64,000 bases of DNA. Source: Streptomyces flaveolus (GTDB lineage Bacteria; Actinomycetota; Actinomycetes; Streptomycetales; Streptomycetaceae). A program made the translations under genes and the position numbers. The stretch is taken from positions 43,639 to 107,638 of the forward strand of contig NZ_JNWV01000032.1 in NCBI RefSeq assembly GCF_000716535.1, written 5' to 3'. A model generated the notes under the pieces. The model searched no databases and was not told the DNA's origin. It saw only the letters and a program-made list of their open reading frames with translations. How positions within the stretch are numbered: position 1 is the first letter of the stretch; each line of letters starts with the position of its first letter. Positions 54,598 through 63,114 of this stretch are shown here, piece by piece.

Positions 54598-55248
54598 ATG
54601 CCCGTGTACGTCCCCCGACACTTCACGCCCGACGAGAACGCAGTCCGCGACCTGCTGACCCACAGCGGAGCGTCCGACCTCATCACCATGACACCGCAGG
54701 GGCTCGTGGCCACTCCGCTGCCTTTCGCGTACGACCCGGACACCGGTGAACACGGCGCCCTGATCGGCCACATGGCCCGCGCCAACGACCAGTGGCGCCG
54801 GCCGGTGCGGGGCGAGGCGATGGTGATCGTCCGCGGGCCCGAGGCGTACATCACGCCGACCTGGTACGCCACGAAGCGCAAGCACCATCGCGTGGTGCCG
54901 ACCTGGAACTACATGACCGCGCACGTCTACGGGCAGTTGGCCGTGCACGACGACCCGGCCTGGATCGAGGCACAGATCCGCCGTCTGACCGACCGGCACG
55001 AGGCCGGCAACGACGAGCCCTGGTCCGTCGACCAGGCCCCGGCGGAGTTCATCGAGCGGCAGCTGCGCGCCGTCGTCGGTGTCGAACTCGTCATCAGCCG
55101 CGTCGAGGCCAAGGTCAAGCTCAGCCAGAACCAGCCGCGGGAGAACGTCGAGGGAGTCATCGCCGGCCTCGAAGCACGCGGCCGGTCCGACGACGCGGCG
55201 GTCGCCGCCGCGGTCCGTGCCCACGCCCCGCACGCCACCACGGTCTGA
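54598..55248 (+). CDS. FMN-binding protein, PaiB/negative transcriptional regulator family
   Basis: 216 residues; start ATG at 54598, 2 nt after the previous stop, or GTG at 54592 overlapping it (GTGA). Features: MPVYVPRHFTPDENAVRDLL, LPFAYDPDTGEHGALIGHMARANDQWR, IVRGPEAYITPTWYATKRKHHRVVPTWNYMTAHVYGQL and VKLSQNQPRENVEGVIAGL. These are standard for the PaiB group of split-barrel FMN-binding proteins. Bacillus PaiB was named as a negative regulator of sporulation and degradative genes, but relatives may be flavin enzymes. Translational coupling suggests it is controlled by the MerR-redoxin protein. Confidence 0.93.
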   Translation: MPVYVPRHFTPDENAVRDLLTHSGASDLITMTPQGLVATPLPFAYDPDTGEHGALIGHMARANDQWRRPVRGEAMVIVRGPEAYITPTWYATKRKHHRVVPTWNYMTAHVYGQLAVHDDPAWIEAQIRRLTDRHEAGNDEPWSVDQAPAEFIERQLRAVVGVELVISRVEAKVKLSQNQPRENVEGVIAGLEARGRSDDAAVAAAVRAHAPHATTV

Positions 55249-55281
55249 CGTCCGCGCCTCCCGCGCGGCCCACCCGCACCC

Positions 55282-56310
55282 TCACATCCGGCCGGCGAGC
55301 CGTTCGGAGGTGTCCGCGGCGGACTCCGCCCTGGCCTCACGGTGACCGGTTCCGGCCCACAGGTGGACCAGGCGGGTGTCGCCGGCCGCGGTGGCGGCCT
55401 TGCGGAGGGGGCCGGTGAGGCGGTGCAGGGCCGGGTAGCCGGCCGGGGCGAGGGCGTCGAAGCGGTCGGTGAAGTGGTTGCGGAGCGCGCGGGCGGGCCG
55501 TCCCGTGAAGGCGCGGGTGACGGTCGTGGTGGCGAAGGCCGGATCGACCAGTGCCGCCTTGTGCGGTGCGGAGGCTCCGCTCTCGTGGGTGCGCAGCAGC
55601 ACGGTGCCCACCATCGCGGCCTCCGCCCCCGCGCGCAGGGCGGCCGTCACGTCGGTGGCGGTGGCGATGCCTCCCGTGGCGATGACGGGCAGGGCGACGG
55701 CGCTGCGGACGGAGGCGACCAGGTCGGGCAGCCGGACCGGCGCGAGGGGCCGGTCCGGGGTGAGGGTGGCCGAGTGCCCGCCGGCCGCCGGAGCCTGCAC
55801 GATCAGCGCGTCCACGCCGGACGCGGCCGCCCTGCGTGCCTCGTCGGCCGAGGTCACGCTCTGCAGCACGGTGCTCCCGGCGCGCCGCAGGGCGCTGACG
55901 AGCGCGCGGTCCGGAATGCCGAAGGTGAAGGACACCCACGGCACGGGAGCCGAGGTCAACAGGTCGATCTTGTCCGACCAGTGGTCGTCGTCCTCGATCG
56001 GTTCCGGGGGCAGCGTGAGCCCGTAGCGGTCGGCCTCCGCCTGTACCGAGCGGGCGTAGCGCCGGTACGCCTCGTCGGAGACCGGCACCGGGTTGGGCAC
56101 GAACAGGTTGACGCCGAAGGGGACACCTTCCGCGCGCGTGCTGTGGATCTGTCCGGCGAGGGCCTGGGCGGTCTTGTAGCCGCCGGCCAGGAAGCCCAGG
56201 CCGCCGGCCCGGGCGGCGGCGGTCACAAGTTCCGGTGTGCTCGGTCCGCCGGCCAGGGGCGCGGCGAGGAGGGGAAGGTCTGCTCCGAGGTCGGACAGCA
56301 GTCTGCTCAC
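55282..56310 (-). CDS. Nitronate monooxygenase-like NAD(P)H flavin oxidoreductase
   Basis: 342 residues from a GTG at 56310 with GAGGAG upstream. The TIM-barrel FMN enzyme shows PLLAAPLAGGPSTPELVTAA, QAPAAGGHSATLTP (FMN phosphate and catalytic His region), PVIATGGIATATDVTAALRAGAEAAMVGTVLLRTHES, and a C-terminal helical segment. These match the nitronate monooxygenase/2-nitropropane dioxygenase family, which oxidises alkyl nitronates to carbonyl and nitrite. It is convergent with the PaiB-like gene. Confidence 0.93.
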   Translation of the reverse strand: MSRLLSDLGADLPLLAAPLAGGPSTPELVTAAARAGGLGFLAGGYKTAQALAGQIHSTRAEGVPFGVNLFVPNPVPVSDEAYRRYARSVQAEADRYGLTLPPEPIEDDDHWSDKIDLLTSAPVPWVSFTFGIPDRALVSALRRAGSTVLQSVTSADEARRAAASGVDALIVQAPAAGGHSATLTPDRPLAPVRLPDLVASVRSAVALPVIATGGIATATDVTAALRAGAEAAMVGTVLLRTHESGASAPHKAALVDPAFATTTVTRAFTGRPARALRNHFTDRFDALAPAGYPALHRLTGPLRKAATAAGDTRLVHLWAGTGHREARAESAADTSERLAGRM

Positions 56311-56319
56311 GACGACTCC

Positions 56320-56590
56320 TCATGCGGGGATGTGCAGCGGGCGGGGCCAAGGTGGTGCGGAAGCGGACGCGGACTGCGACGGCGGGTGCGGTGATGCCGA
56401 GCGGGGCGCCGGCGAGGTCGCCGAGGAAGTCGGCCGTGGCCTGGTCCGCCCCGAGCCCGGCCTGGGTGCGCGTGAGCCCGACGAACGGGAGCCTCCGGAC
56501 GAGGAGGCGTCGAAGACTGCACGGTCTTGATCACCTTCTTGCCGGCGGTCGGGGTGCCGGGTACGACGCCAGGCAGCCGGCGTCCGCCTG
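56320..56590 (-). pseudogene. Frameshifted coding fragment upstream of the LysR gene
   Basis: Reverse-strand frames with strongly biased third positions: PGTPTAGKKVIKTVQSS in one frame, then after a shift near 56500 RRLPFVGLTRTQAGLGADQA and DFLGDLAGAPLGITAPAV. No start, and the second frame lacks a stop before it enters the flavin oxidoreductase gene as a shadow. Not recognised. Probably a gene remnant; part of it could be chance GC bias. Confidence 0.3.
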
Positions 56591-56649
56591 CGAAATGCCG
56601 GTTACGCTGGCGCTATGCACGGCAGGCATGGTTGCCCGGAAGAGGCGCG

Positions 56650-57507
56650 ATGAGCATGGACGTCGAGCTGCGTCACCTGCGGGCCTTCGCGTCCGTGGCC
56701 CGCCACCGCTCGTTCTCCCGGGCCGCAGAGGAACTGCTGATCACGCAGCCGGCACTGAGCCGTACGATCGCGCAGCTGGAGGGAAACCTGAGCGTCCGCC
56801 TGCTCGACCGGTCCTCACGGCACGTCGAACTGACGGAGACCGGTGCGGAGTTCCTCGTGCACGTCGAGCGGGTCCTCGCCACCCTGGACCAGGCCCTCGC
56901 CGTCGCCCGCCACCGCGTCACCCTGCGGCTCGGCTTCAGCTGGCTGCTGCCCGATCCGTGGACGCAGCGGACCGTCGGCCGCTTCGAGGAGAGCACCGGA
57001 GCGACGGTTGCCCTGATCCGGACCGACGATCCCCTTCAGGCGTTGCGCCGGCGCACCGTCGACGTCGCGGTGGTCCGCGGCGAGCGTGACGCACCGGCGG
57101 GGGCGCACACCGTGCACCTGTTCGACGAGCCGCGCGTCGCCGTGTGCTCCGAGCACAACGATCTGACCAGGCTCGGTCATCTGGACTGGTCGGACGTCCG
57201 GTACTGGCCGCTGGTGGTCAACACGGTCAGCGGTACGACCGGTCCCTGGTCATGGCCGGCGGACCAGCGTCCGGACCGGATCATCGAAACGGCGAACTAC
57301 GACGAGTGGCTGGAGTCGGTGGCGGCCAACCGTGGCATCGGCATCGTCCCGGAGGTCGCGCGGCGCCGTACCCAGCACCCCGCGGTCCGTTTCGTCCCCC
57401 TCACCAACGCACCGCCGAGCGCGGTGCGCCTCGTGTACTTCCCGGACTCCCAGCGGACACTGGTCCGCCGGTTCCTGGACGCCTCCCTTGAGACGGCGGC
57501 GGAGTGA
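56650..57507 (+). CDS. LysR family transcriptional regulator
   Basis: 285 residues from the ATG at 56650 with GAGG upstream (second ATG at 56656). HTH: VELRHLRAFASVARHRSFSRAAEELLITQPALSRTIAQLEGNLSVRLLDRSS, the textbook LysR start. The effector-binding domain follows, with IVPEVARRR near the end. LysR proteins usually activate a neighbouring gene on binding a small inducer. The MBL-fold and tautomerase genes 140 bp downstream, on the same strand, are candidates, though the usual divergent arrangement is missing. Confidence 0.93.
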   Translation: MSMDVELRHLRAFASVARHRSFSRAAEELLITQPALSRTIAQLEGNLSVRLLDRSSRHVELTETGAEFLVHVERVLATLDQALAVARHRVTLRLGFSWLLPDPWTQRTVGRFEESTGATVALIRTDDPLQALRRRTVDVAVVRGERDAPAGAHTVHLFDEPRVAVCSEHNDLTRLGHLDWSDVRYWPLVVNTVSGTTGPWSWPADQRPDRIIETANYDEWLESVAANRGIGIVPEVARRRTQHPAVRFVPLTNAPPSAVRLVYFPDSQRTLVRRFLDASLETAAE

Positions 57508-57646
57508 CACCCGCCGTGACCGGGTGATGCGGCGTCCATGTCCGCGACGCATGGATGCGTCACCGCAGGCATTTCACGGGCCACCGGGACATCGTTAGCG
57601 TCGACCCCGTGAACCGAACCACCAAGCGCACTCGGCGGGGGCCGCG

Positions 57647-58450
57647 ATGAGCACTGGGCTGTCCCGGCAGGAATGCGCGGTCACCGTGCTGGGCGGTCCG
57701 ACGGCCGTCATCGACATCGGTGGCCTGCGCATCGTCAGCGACCCGACCTTCGACGCGGCGGGTCCCCAGGGGTACCTCACCAAGACCGCCGGGCCTGCCG
57801 CCGACGAGGACGCGGTGGGACCGGTCGACCTCGTCCTGGTCAGCCATGAAGCCCACCCGGACAATCTCGACGGCCGGGGCCGCGCGTTCGCGAAGACCGC
57901 CCCGCTGGTGCTCACCGGGCCGCTCGCGGCGGAGCGGCTGGGCTCACCCGCCGTCGGCCTCTCCCCGTGGACCGGCCACCGTCTGCCGCGCCCGGACGGC
58001 GGCGGCGAGCTGACCGTGCTGGCCGTTCCCGCCGTCCACGGCCCCGAGGACGGCGAACGCGACGCCAACGGCAACGTCAACTGCGAGGTCATCGGGTTCG
58101 TGCTGTCCGGGCAGGGGCTGCCGACCGTGTACGTCAGCGGCGACAACGCCTCGATCCGCACGGTCGCGGAGATCTCCCGCCGGGTGCCCGGCATCGACGC
58201 GGCCGTCCTGCACGCGGGAGCGGCACGCGTGCCGGCGAAGTTCGACGGGCGGCCCCTGTCCCTGGACAGCCGCCGGGCCGCCGCCGCTGCCGCCGTCCTG
58301 GGCGCGGAGATCGTCGTACCGGCCCACTACGACGGCTGGGCCCACTTCTCCGAGGGGCTGCCCGAGCTCGAACTGGCCTTCCACGAGGCCGGTCTCTCCT
58401 CCCTGCTGCGGGTCGCACCCCACGGCACGTGGGTGCCGCTGACCCACTGA
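57647..58450 (+). CDS. MBL-fold metallo-hydrolase
   Basis: 267 residues. The beta-lactamase-like fold is seen in AVIDIGGLRIVSDPTFD, then LVLVSHEAHPDNLD in place of the HxHxDH motif (H-x-x-H-x-D-N here), VPAVHGPEDGERDANGNVNCEVIGFVLSG, VYVSGDNASIRTV, VLHAG, and VVPAHYDGWAHFSEG. The metal site is changed relative to class B enzymes, as in the UlaG-like subgroup. Likely hydrolyses a phosphoester or lactone; unknown. It is followed 49 nt later by the tautomerase gene. Confidence 0.88.
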   Translation: MSTGLSRQECAVTVLGGPTAVIDIGGLRIVSDPTFDAAGPQGYLTKTAGPAADEDAVGPVDLVLVSHEAHPDNLDGRGRAFAKTAPLVLTGPLAAERLGSPAVGLSPWTGHRLPRPDGGGELTVLAVPAVHGPEDGERDANGNVNCEVIGFVLSGQGLPTVYVSGDNASIRTVAEISRRVPGIDAAVLHAGAARVPAKFDGRPLSLDSRRAAAAAAVLGAEIVVPAHYDGWAHFSEGLPELELAFHEAGLSSLLRVAPHGTWVPLTH

Positions 58451-58499
58451 ACCCCTCGCCCTCCGCACGACAGCACCCCCCAGAAGAGGAACGGGGCAC

Positions 58500-58904
58500 A
58501 TGCCGCTCGTACGCATCGATCTCATCCGCGGACGCCGTCCCGACGACATCAGGGCGATCGCCGACGCGACCCACCGGACGCTCGTGGATGTGCTGGACAT
58601 CCCCGAGCGGGACAGGTTCCAGATCATCACCGAGCACGACGCCGACCATGTCATCGCCCTCGACGCCGGCCTCGGCTTCGAGCGGACCGACGGTCTGGTG
58701 ATGATCCAGATCTTCACCCAGTCGGGGCGCTCGACCGAGGTCAAGCAACGCGTCTACCGGACCGTCGCCAAGCAGCTGGAAGCCCTCGGCATCGCCGGCG
58801 AGGACGTCTTCGTCAGCTTCGTGGAGAACGGCCCCCAGGACTGGTCCTTCGGCTTCGGTCGCGCCCAGTACGTGGAGGGTGACTTGGCGGTACCGGGCCG
58901 CTGA
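58500..58904 (+). CDS. Tautomerase family protein
   Basis: 134 residues. After Met removal the chain begins with Pro (PLVRIDLIRGRRPDDIRAIAD), the catalytic base of the tautomerase superfamily. The rest, including DRFQIITEHDADHVIALD, MIQIFTQSGRSTEVKQRVYRTVAKQLEALGI and VFVSFVENGPQDWSFGFGRAQY, matches the longer tautomerase group (malonate semialdehyde decarboxylase-like). AAGAGG precedes the ATG. In the same run as the LysR and MBL genes. Confidence 0.93.
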   Translation: MPLVRIDLIRGRRPDDIRAIADATHRTLVDVLDIPERDRFQIITEHDADHVIALDAGLGFERTDGLVMIQIFTQSGRSTEVKQRVYRTVAKQLEALGIAGEDVFVSFVENGPQDWSFGFGRAQYVEGDLAVPGR

Positions 58905-58966
58905 AGGCGTCGCTGAACTCGCCCGTCGTCCCTCGCCCCCGGCCCCTCGGGCTTCTTGTCCTCGAT

Positions 58967-60055
58967 TCAGCGGGGTAGCTCCACGGTGATGCGAAGGCCG
59001 CCGGCGGCGCGCGGGGTGAGGGTGAGTGTCCCGTCGTGTGCGTGGGTGATGGTCCTGACGATCGCCAGGCCGAGGCCGACGCCCGCGTGGTCGGTGCGGA
59101 CCCGTTCGGTGCCACGCCGGAACGGTTCGGTGAGCGTGGACACCAGCCGAGGGGTCAGCTTCTCGCCGGTGTTCTCGACGGTGAGCACCACGCTCCGGGG
59201 GCGGACGCCGGTGCTGACCCGCACGGCGCCCTGTTCCGGCAGATTGTGGACGATCGCGTTGTGCACGAGGTTCGTGGTCAGTTGCAGCAGGAGCGCCTGC
59301 GACCCGCTCGTGGGGGCGATGTCGCCGCTCGTCTCGACGGTGACACCGTGCTTCTCCGCGAGGGGCAGGAGCGTCTCCGTAGCCTCTTCGGCCAGCAAGG
59401 ACAGATCGACGGGTTCCCGGGTGAAGGACCGCCGCTCCGCGCGGCTGAGCAGGAGCAGGGCCTCGGTGAGGTCGATCGCCCGGGTGTTGACGGCGTGGAG
59501 GCGGTCGACGAGTTCACCGGTGTCGCGGTCCGGGTCGGTGCGGGCCACGTCGAGGAGCGCCTTCGAGATCGCCAGCGGGGTACGCAACTCGTGAGAGGCG
59601 TTGGCTACGAATCTCTGCTGTTCGGCGACGTGTGCTTCGAGCTGCGCGAGCATCGCGTCGAAGGCGTCGGCGAGTTCGCGGAACTCGTCCTTGCGGCCCG
59701 CCAGCCCGATTCGGTGGGAGAGCGATCCGTTCGTGGCCATGCGCGTGGCGTCCGTGATCCGGGTCAGGGGCGCGAGCATGCGGCCGGCGAGGAGCCACCC
59801 TCCCAGGAGACCGAACATCAGCAGGAAGACCAGTACCGCGGCTGCCGAAGGGGCGAAGGCGCGCAGGAGGTTGTACCGGACGGGAAAGACACCGTCGGTG
59901 GGGGTGTCAGCGTTGACGAGGAGCGCACGCTCGGGAACGTAACGCAGCAGGAACACCCACACGGCCGCGAGCAGCAGGGCGCCCGCGACCATGAGGAATC
60001 CGGCGTAGCTGAGGGCGAGTTTCAGGCGGACGCTCAGCCCGGGCGCCCTATCCAC
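58967..60055 (-). CDS. Two-component sensor histidine kinase
   Basis: 362 residues from a GTG at 60055 overlapping the response regulator stop by 8 nt. TM1 about 15-37 and TM2 about 67-90 flank a short external loop of about 30 residues; HAMP follows. The HisKA box is NASHELRTPLAISK (His155), the N box LTTNLVHNAIVHN, and the G boxes ENTGEKL and GVGLGLAIVRTI. The small loop suggests sensing within the membrane or a cell-wall intermediate. Together with its regulator it faces the VanJ-like gene on the other strand. Confidence 0.95.
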   Translation of the reverse strand: MDRAPGLSVRLKLALSYAGFLMVAGALLLAAVWVFLLRYVPERALLVNADTPTDGVFPVRYNLLRAFAPSAAAVLVFLLMFGLLGGWLLAGRMLAPLTRITDATRMATNGSLSHRIGLAGRKDEFRELADAFDAMLAQLEAHVAEQQRFVANASHELRTPLAISKALLDVARTDPDRDTGELVDRLHAVNTRAIDLTEALLLLSRAERRSFTREPVDLSLLAEEATETLLPLAEKHGVTVETSGDIAPTSGSQALLLQLTTNLVHNAIVHNLPEQGAVRVSTGVRPRSVVLTVENTGEKLTPRLVSTLTEPFRRGTERVRTDHAGVGLGLAIVRTITHAHDGTLTLTPRAAGGLRITVELPR

Positions 60056-60743
60056 GGTCGCGTCCCTCGTGCCCGGCCTCCGGTCCCGTGTCGATGCGGT
60101 AGCCGGCGCCCGGCACGGTGGCGATGATCCAGGGTTCGCCGAGACGCTTGCGCAGTGCCGAGACGGTGATGCGCACGGCGTTGGTGAACGGGTCGGCGTT
60201 CTCGTCCCACGCGCGTTCGAGGAGTTCCTCGGCGCTGACGACTCCGCCTTCGGCGGCGACGAGGACTTCGAGCACCGCGAACTGCTTCCGGGTCAGCGCG
60301 ACGTAGCGGCCGTCGCGGTGGACCTCGCGGCGGAACGGGTCCAGCCGCAGCCCCGCGATCTCCCGCACGGGCGGCCTGTTGTGGGCACGCCTGCGGTCGA
60401 GTGCCCTGAGCCTCAGCACGAGTTCCCGGAGGTCGAAGGGTTTGGTGAGGTAGTCGTCGGCGCCGAGTCCGAACCCGGTCGCCTTGTCGTCGAGACGGTC
60501 GGCCGCGGTGAGCATGAGGATCGGCATGCCGCTGCCGGAGGCGACGATGCGTTTGGCGATCTCGTCACCGGAAGGCCCGGGAATGTCGCGGTCGAGTACG
60601 GCGATGTCGTACGTGGTGGTGCCCAGCATGTCCAGCGCGGTGTCGCCGTCGCCCGCGATGTCGGCCGCGATCGCTTCCAGGCGCAGGCCATCGCGGATGG
60701 CTTCCGCCATATAAGGTTCGTCCTCGACGATCAACACACGCAT
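60048..60743 (-). CDS. OmpR-family response regulator
   Basis: 231 residues from the ATG at 60743 (MRVLIVEDEP). Receiver: acidic pocket Glu7/Asp8, phosphoacceptor Asp51 (IAVLDRDIPG), Thr79 in LMLTAAD and Lys101 in YLTKPFD. A C-terminal winged helix follows (LTRKQFAVLEVLVAAEGGVVSAEELLERAW, RITVSALRKRLGEPWIIATVPGAGYRI). It pairs with the overlapping kinase gene. A probable target is the divergent gene pair starting at about 60832/61020. Confidence 0.95.
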   Translation of the reverse strand: MRVLIVEDEPYMAEAIRDGLRLEAIAADIAGDGDTALDMLGTTTYDIAVLDRDIPGPSGDEIAKRIVASGSGMPILMLTAADRLDDKATGFGLGADDYLTKPFDLRELVLRLRALDRRRAHNRPPVREIAGLRLDPFRREVHRDGRYVALTRKQFAVLEVLVAAEGGVVSAEELLERAWDENADPFTNAVRITVSALRKRLGEPWIIATVPGAGYRIDTGPEAGHEGRDRG

Positions 60744-60759
60744 GCACGTAATGCTACGA

Positions 60760-60782
60760 GTCGGCGCATATCGTCGGCGTAT
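60760..60782. promoter_or_regulatory. Candidate response-regulator binding repeats
   Basis: GTCGGCGCAT (60760-60769) and GTCGGCGTAT (60773-60782), direct repeats with a 13-bp period, in the 90-bp gap between the regulator and the divergent VanJ-like gene set. OmpR-type regulators bind such direct repeats, although a period of about 11 bp is more usual. Suggestive only. Confidence 0.35.
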
Positions 60783-60831
60783 CGGAAAACACATACGTGC
60801 CTGCAACATCACGTCGCCTTGACTGGGCGGC

Positions 60832-61023
60832 ATGCGCCGAACCGCACCTTCCACACGCGCCACGACCCACCGGATTCGCCGGCTCCCCGCCGTCTGCCTG
60901 ACAGCCGTGGCGGCGCCCTCCGCAGCCCGCGTCTCCCGGGTGCCGCGGCCCTCGGCCGCCGCGCCGTCTTCCGCCGCGCCCGCCCTCCGCCGGGAACCGG
61001 CAGTGAGCGAGGACGGGCGATGA
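60832..61023 (+). CDS. Possible short coupled leader gene
   Basis: 63 residues, basic and Ala/Pro-rich with a short hydrophobic patch (RLPAVCLTAVAAP). Its TGA overlaps the ATG of the next gene by 4 nt (ATGA at 61020), so translation of this frame would feed the VanJ-like gene. No clear ribosome site of its own, no known family. It may be the real N-terminal part of the transcript or a non-coding leader. Confidence 0.35.
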   Translation: MRRTAPSTRATTHRIRRLPAVCLTAVAAPSAARVSRVPRPSAAAPSSAAPALRREPAVSEDGR

Positions 61024-62099
61024 CGCAGGTGGACACGGCGGAGGCCGGGCGAAGCGGCGGCGCCGGCCGCCGGGACACCGGGGCCGGGATCTGGCCCGCG
61101 CGCATCCGCCGGGCGGCGCGCGCCGCCGCCCGGCCGGGGCCCTGGAAGCGCGGCCTGGTGCTCACGGCGCTGGCGGTGCTGCTCGGCCTGATCCTGTTGC
61201 TGCACGCGCGGATCACGGACCGCGGGGGCCTCGGCAGCCTGGTGGAGACCTTCCTGCCGTGGCTCGGCCTGTTCATCCCCGTCCTGCTCGTCGCGGCCTT
61301 GTGGCGTCGCTCCGCCTCCGCGGTGGTCGCGCTGCTGGTGCCGGTCGTGGCCTGGCTGAACCTCTTCGGCGGGCTGCTCGGCGACCGGTCCCACCCGGGC
61401 GGTGACCTCACCGTGGCCGAGCACAACGTCGGCGACGCCAATCCCGACCCGGTCGGCACCGCCCGCCACCTGACCGACTCCGGGGCGGACGTGCTGGCCC
61501 TGGTGGAGCTGACCGAGCGGGCCCGGGGAACGTACGAGAAGGAACTGGCGAAGGCGTACCCGTACCACACGGTGCAGGGCACGGTCGGGCTGTGGAGCAA
61601 GCTGCCGCTGTCGGACACCCGGCCGGTCGACATCAAGATGGACTACGGGCCGCTGGGGGACACCAAGCCGGCCGCGGTCAAGATGACCTACAACCGGGCG
61701 CTGCGGACCACGGTGGCCACGGACCGGGGTCCGCTGGCGGTGTACGTGGCCCACCTGGGGTCCGTACGCGTGTTTCCCAGGAAGGGCTTCTGGACGGAGA
61801 GCCGGGACCGCGGCGCGACGGCGCTCGCCGAGGCCGTCGCCGCCGAGCGGAACAAGCGGGTGGTGCTGCTCGGCGACCTGAACGGCACCGTGGACGACCG
61901 CGCGCTCGCCGGCATCACCTCGCGGATGCGCTCGGCCCAGGGCGAGGCCGGGAACGGCTTCGGCTTCACCTGGCCTGCGAAGTTCCCGGTGGCGAGGATC
62001 GACCAGATCCTGGTCCGCGGCGTCCGGCCGGACAGTTCCTGGGTGCTGCCGGCCACCGGCAGCGACCACCTGCCGGTGGCCGCCAGGATCAGCTGGTGA
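61020..62099 (+). CDS. VanJ-like membrane endonuclease/exonuclease/phosphatase-family protein
   Basis: 359 residues. After a basic start, three helices at about 42-60, 74-90 and 95-112 (LVLTALAVLLGLILLLHA, WLGLFIPVLLVAALW, AVVALLVPVVAWLNLFGG) precede an EEP domain. Its conserved segments are AEHNVGD (N of the metal site), LALVELTE, NRALRTTVATDRGPLAVYVAHLG, VLLGDLNGTVDDRALAG and GSDHLPVAARI (SDH). This layout matches VanJ/StaP of Streptomyces, membrane proteins that give resistance to teicoplanin and are thought to act on lipid-linked cell-wall precursors. The divergent two-component genes and downstream DedA gene fit that reading. Substrate not proven. Confidence 0.88.
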   Translation: MTQVDTAEAGRSGGAGRRDTGAGIWPARIRRAARAAARPGPWKRGLVLTALAVLLGLILLLHARITDRGGLGSLVETFLPWLGLFIPVLLVAALWRRSASAVVALLVPVVAWLNLFGGLLGDRSHPGGDLTVAEHNVGDANPDPVGTARHLTDSGADVLALVELTERARGTYEKELAKAYPYHTVQGTVGLWSKLPLSDTRPVDIKMDYGPLGDTKPAAVKMTYNRALRTTVATDRGPLAVYVAHLGSVRVFPRKGFWTESRDRGATALAEAVAAERNKRVVLLGDLNGTVDDRALAGITSRMRSAQGEAGNGFGFTWPAKFPVARIDQILVRGVRPDSSWVLPATGSDHLPVAARISW

Positions 62100-62421
62100 A
62101 CACCGCTCGAAGCGTCCCCACCGAAGCGACAGGCGGGTCACCCGGCACCTGGCCGGCCGCTCGCCGACGGCACGCTGGTCCGGGCCTCAGGCGGGCCCCC
62201 GGAGGTGTCGGGGTACGAACCCCAGGCACCCGCGAACGGGCCGCGGATCCGCCATGGCGAGCGCCGGCCGGCGTGCCGCGGCGACCAGGTCGTCACGCCG
62301 GGGCCCACCGCCCGACGAGACGTCTCCTACGGCTGATCTCCGCGACCGGCGCGCACACGTGCGCCGGGCAGGCGATGCTGGGAGCGGACAAGGTCCCCGA
62401 GGAGGCCGGGAGGCGTGGCCG
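62100..62421. other. 322-bp gap between the VanJ-like and DedA genes
   Basis: No gene recognised. It contains a short hairpin CCGGCGC / GCGCCGG near 62345-62367 and the GGGAGG ribosome site of the next gene at its end. It may carry a separate promoter for the DedA gene, so a shared transcript is not certain. Confidence 0.4.
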
Positions 62422-63060
62422 GTGATCGCCGTCAACCCGCTGGACAGCGCCTCGGTGCTGGCCGCCTTCGGCGCGCTGGGCGTCCTGGTCATGATCTTCG
62501 CCGAGTCGGGTCTGCTGGTCGTCGGCTTCTTCCTTCCCGGTGACACGCTGCTGTTCCCGGCCGGTGTGCTGTGCGCGGGCAGCGCCCAGCAGCCGCCGCG
62601 GCTGGCGCTGTGGCAGGTGCTGGTGTGCGCGGCGATCGGGGCGGTGGCGGGCGGACAGGTGGGGTATCTGATCGGCCGGCACGGCGGCCGGGCGCTGCTC
62701 GCGCGCACGAGCAGCGCCCGGGTGAAGGGCGCGGCGGCGCGGGCGGAGCGGTTGCTGGCGCGCTACGGCTACGGCAAGGCGCTGGTGATCGGCCGGTTCG
62801 TGCCGCTGCTGCGGACGGTCCTGCACCCGGTGGCGGGGGTCCTGGGCGTGCCGGCACGGACCTTCACCCTCTGGCAGACGGTGGGCGGTGTGCTGTGGTC
62901 GCAGACACTGGTGCTCGCCGGGTACACCCTGGGTGCGTCCGTCCCGCACATCGACGACTATCTGCTGCCGCTGGTCGCCGTGGTGGTCGTCCTGTCGCTG
63001 CTTCCGCTACTGCCGGAGGCCCTCCGCGCCCGCCGGGACCGACGCGACTCCACACGCTGA
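62422..63060 (+). CDS. DedA family membrane protein
   Basis: 212 residues from a GTG at 62422 with GGGAGG 8 nt upstream. The DedA signature is clear: VMIFAESGLLVVGFFLPGDTLLF with the acidic Glu and Asp of the membrane re-entrant loop, QVGYLIGRHGGRALL, and GYGKALVIGRFVPLLRTVLHPVAGVLGVPARTF with the essential Arg residues. Four to five helices. Members such as UptA and PopT translocate undecaprenyl phosphate or phospholipids across the membrane. It lies after a VanJ-like EEP protein, which supports a role in lipid-carrier recycling; this is inference. Confidence 0.94.
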   Translation: MIAVNPLDSASVLAAFGALGVLVMIFAESGLLVVGFFLPGDTLLFPAGVLCAGSAQQPPRLALWQVLVCAAIGAVAGGQVGYLIGRHGGRALLARTSSARVKGAAARAERLLARYGYGKALVIGRFVPLLRTVLHPVAGVLGVPARTFTLWQTVGGVLWSQTLVLAGYTLGASVPHIDDYLLPLVAVVVVLSLLPLLPEALRARRDRRDSTR

Positions 63061-63114
63061 ACGCGCCCCGGCTCACCCGCTGGATGTCCGCACCGGCCCC
63101 GCTCCCCGGTGGGG

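Noticed and set aside
55337..56350. A reverse-strand 337-codon frame across the flavin oxidoreductase
   Set aside because: It is a shadow in another frame of the real gene at 55282-56310, which carries TIM-barrel flavin motifs.
60069..62099. A 676-codon forward frame containing the VanJ-like gene
   Set aside because: Its first 300 codons are antisense to the response regulator and lack domains. The VanJ-like start at 61020 has a ribosome site.
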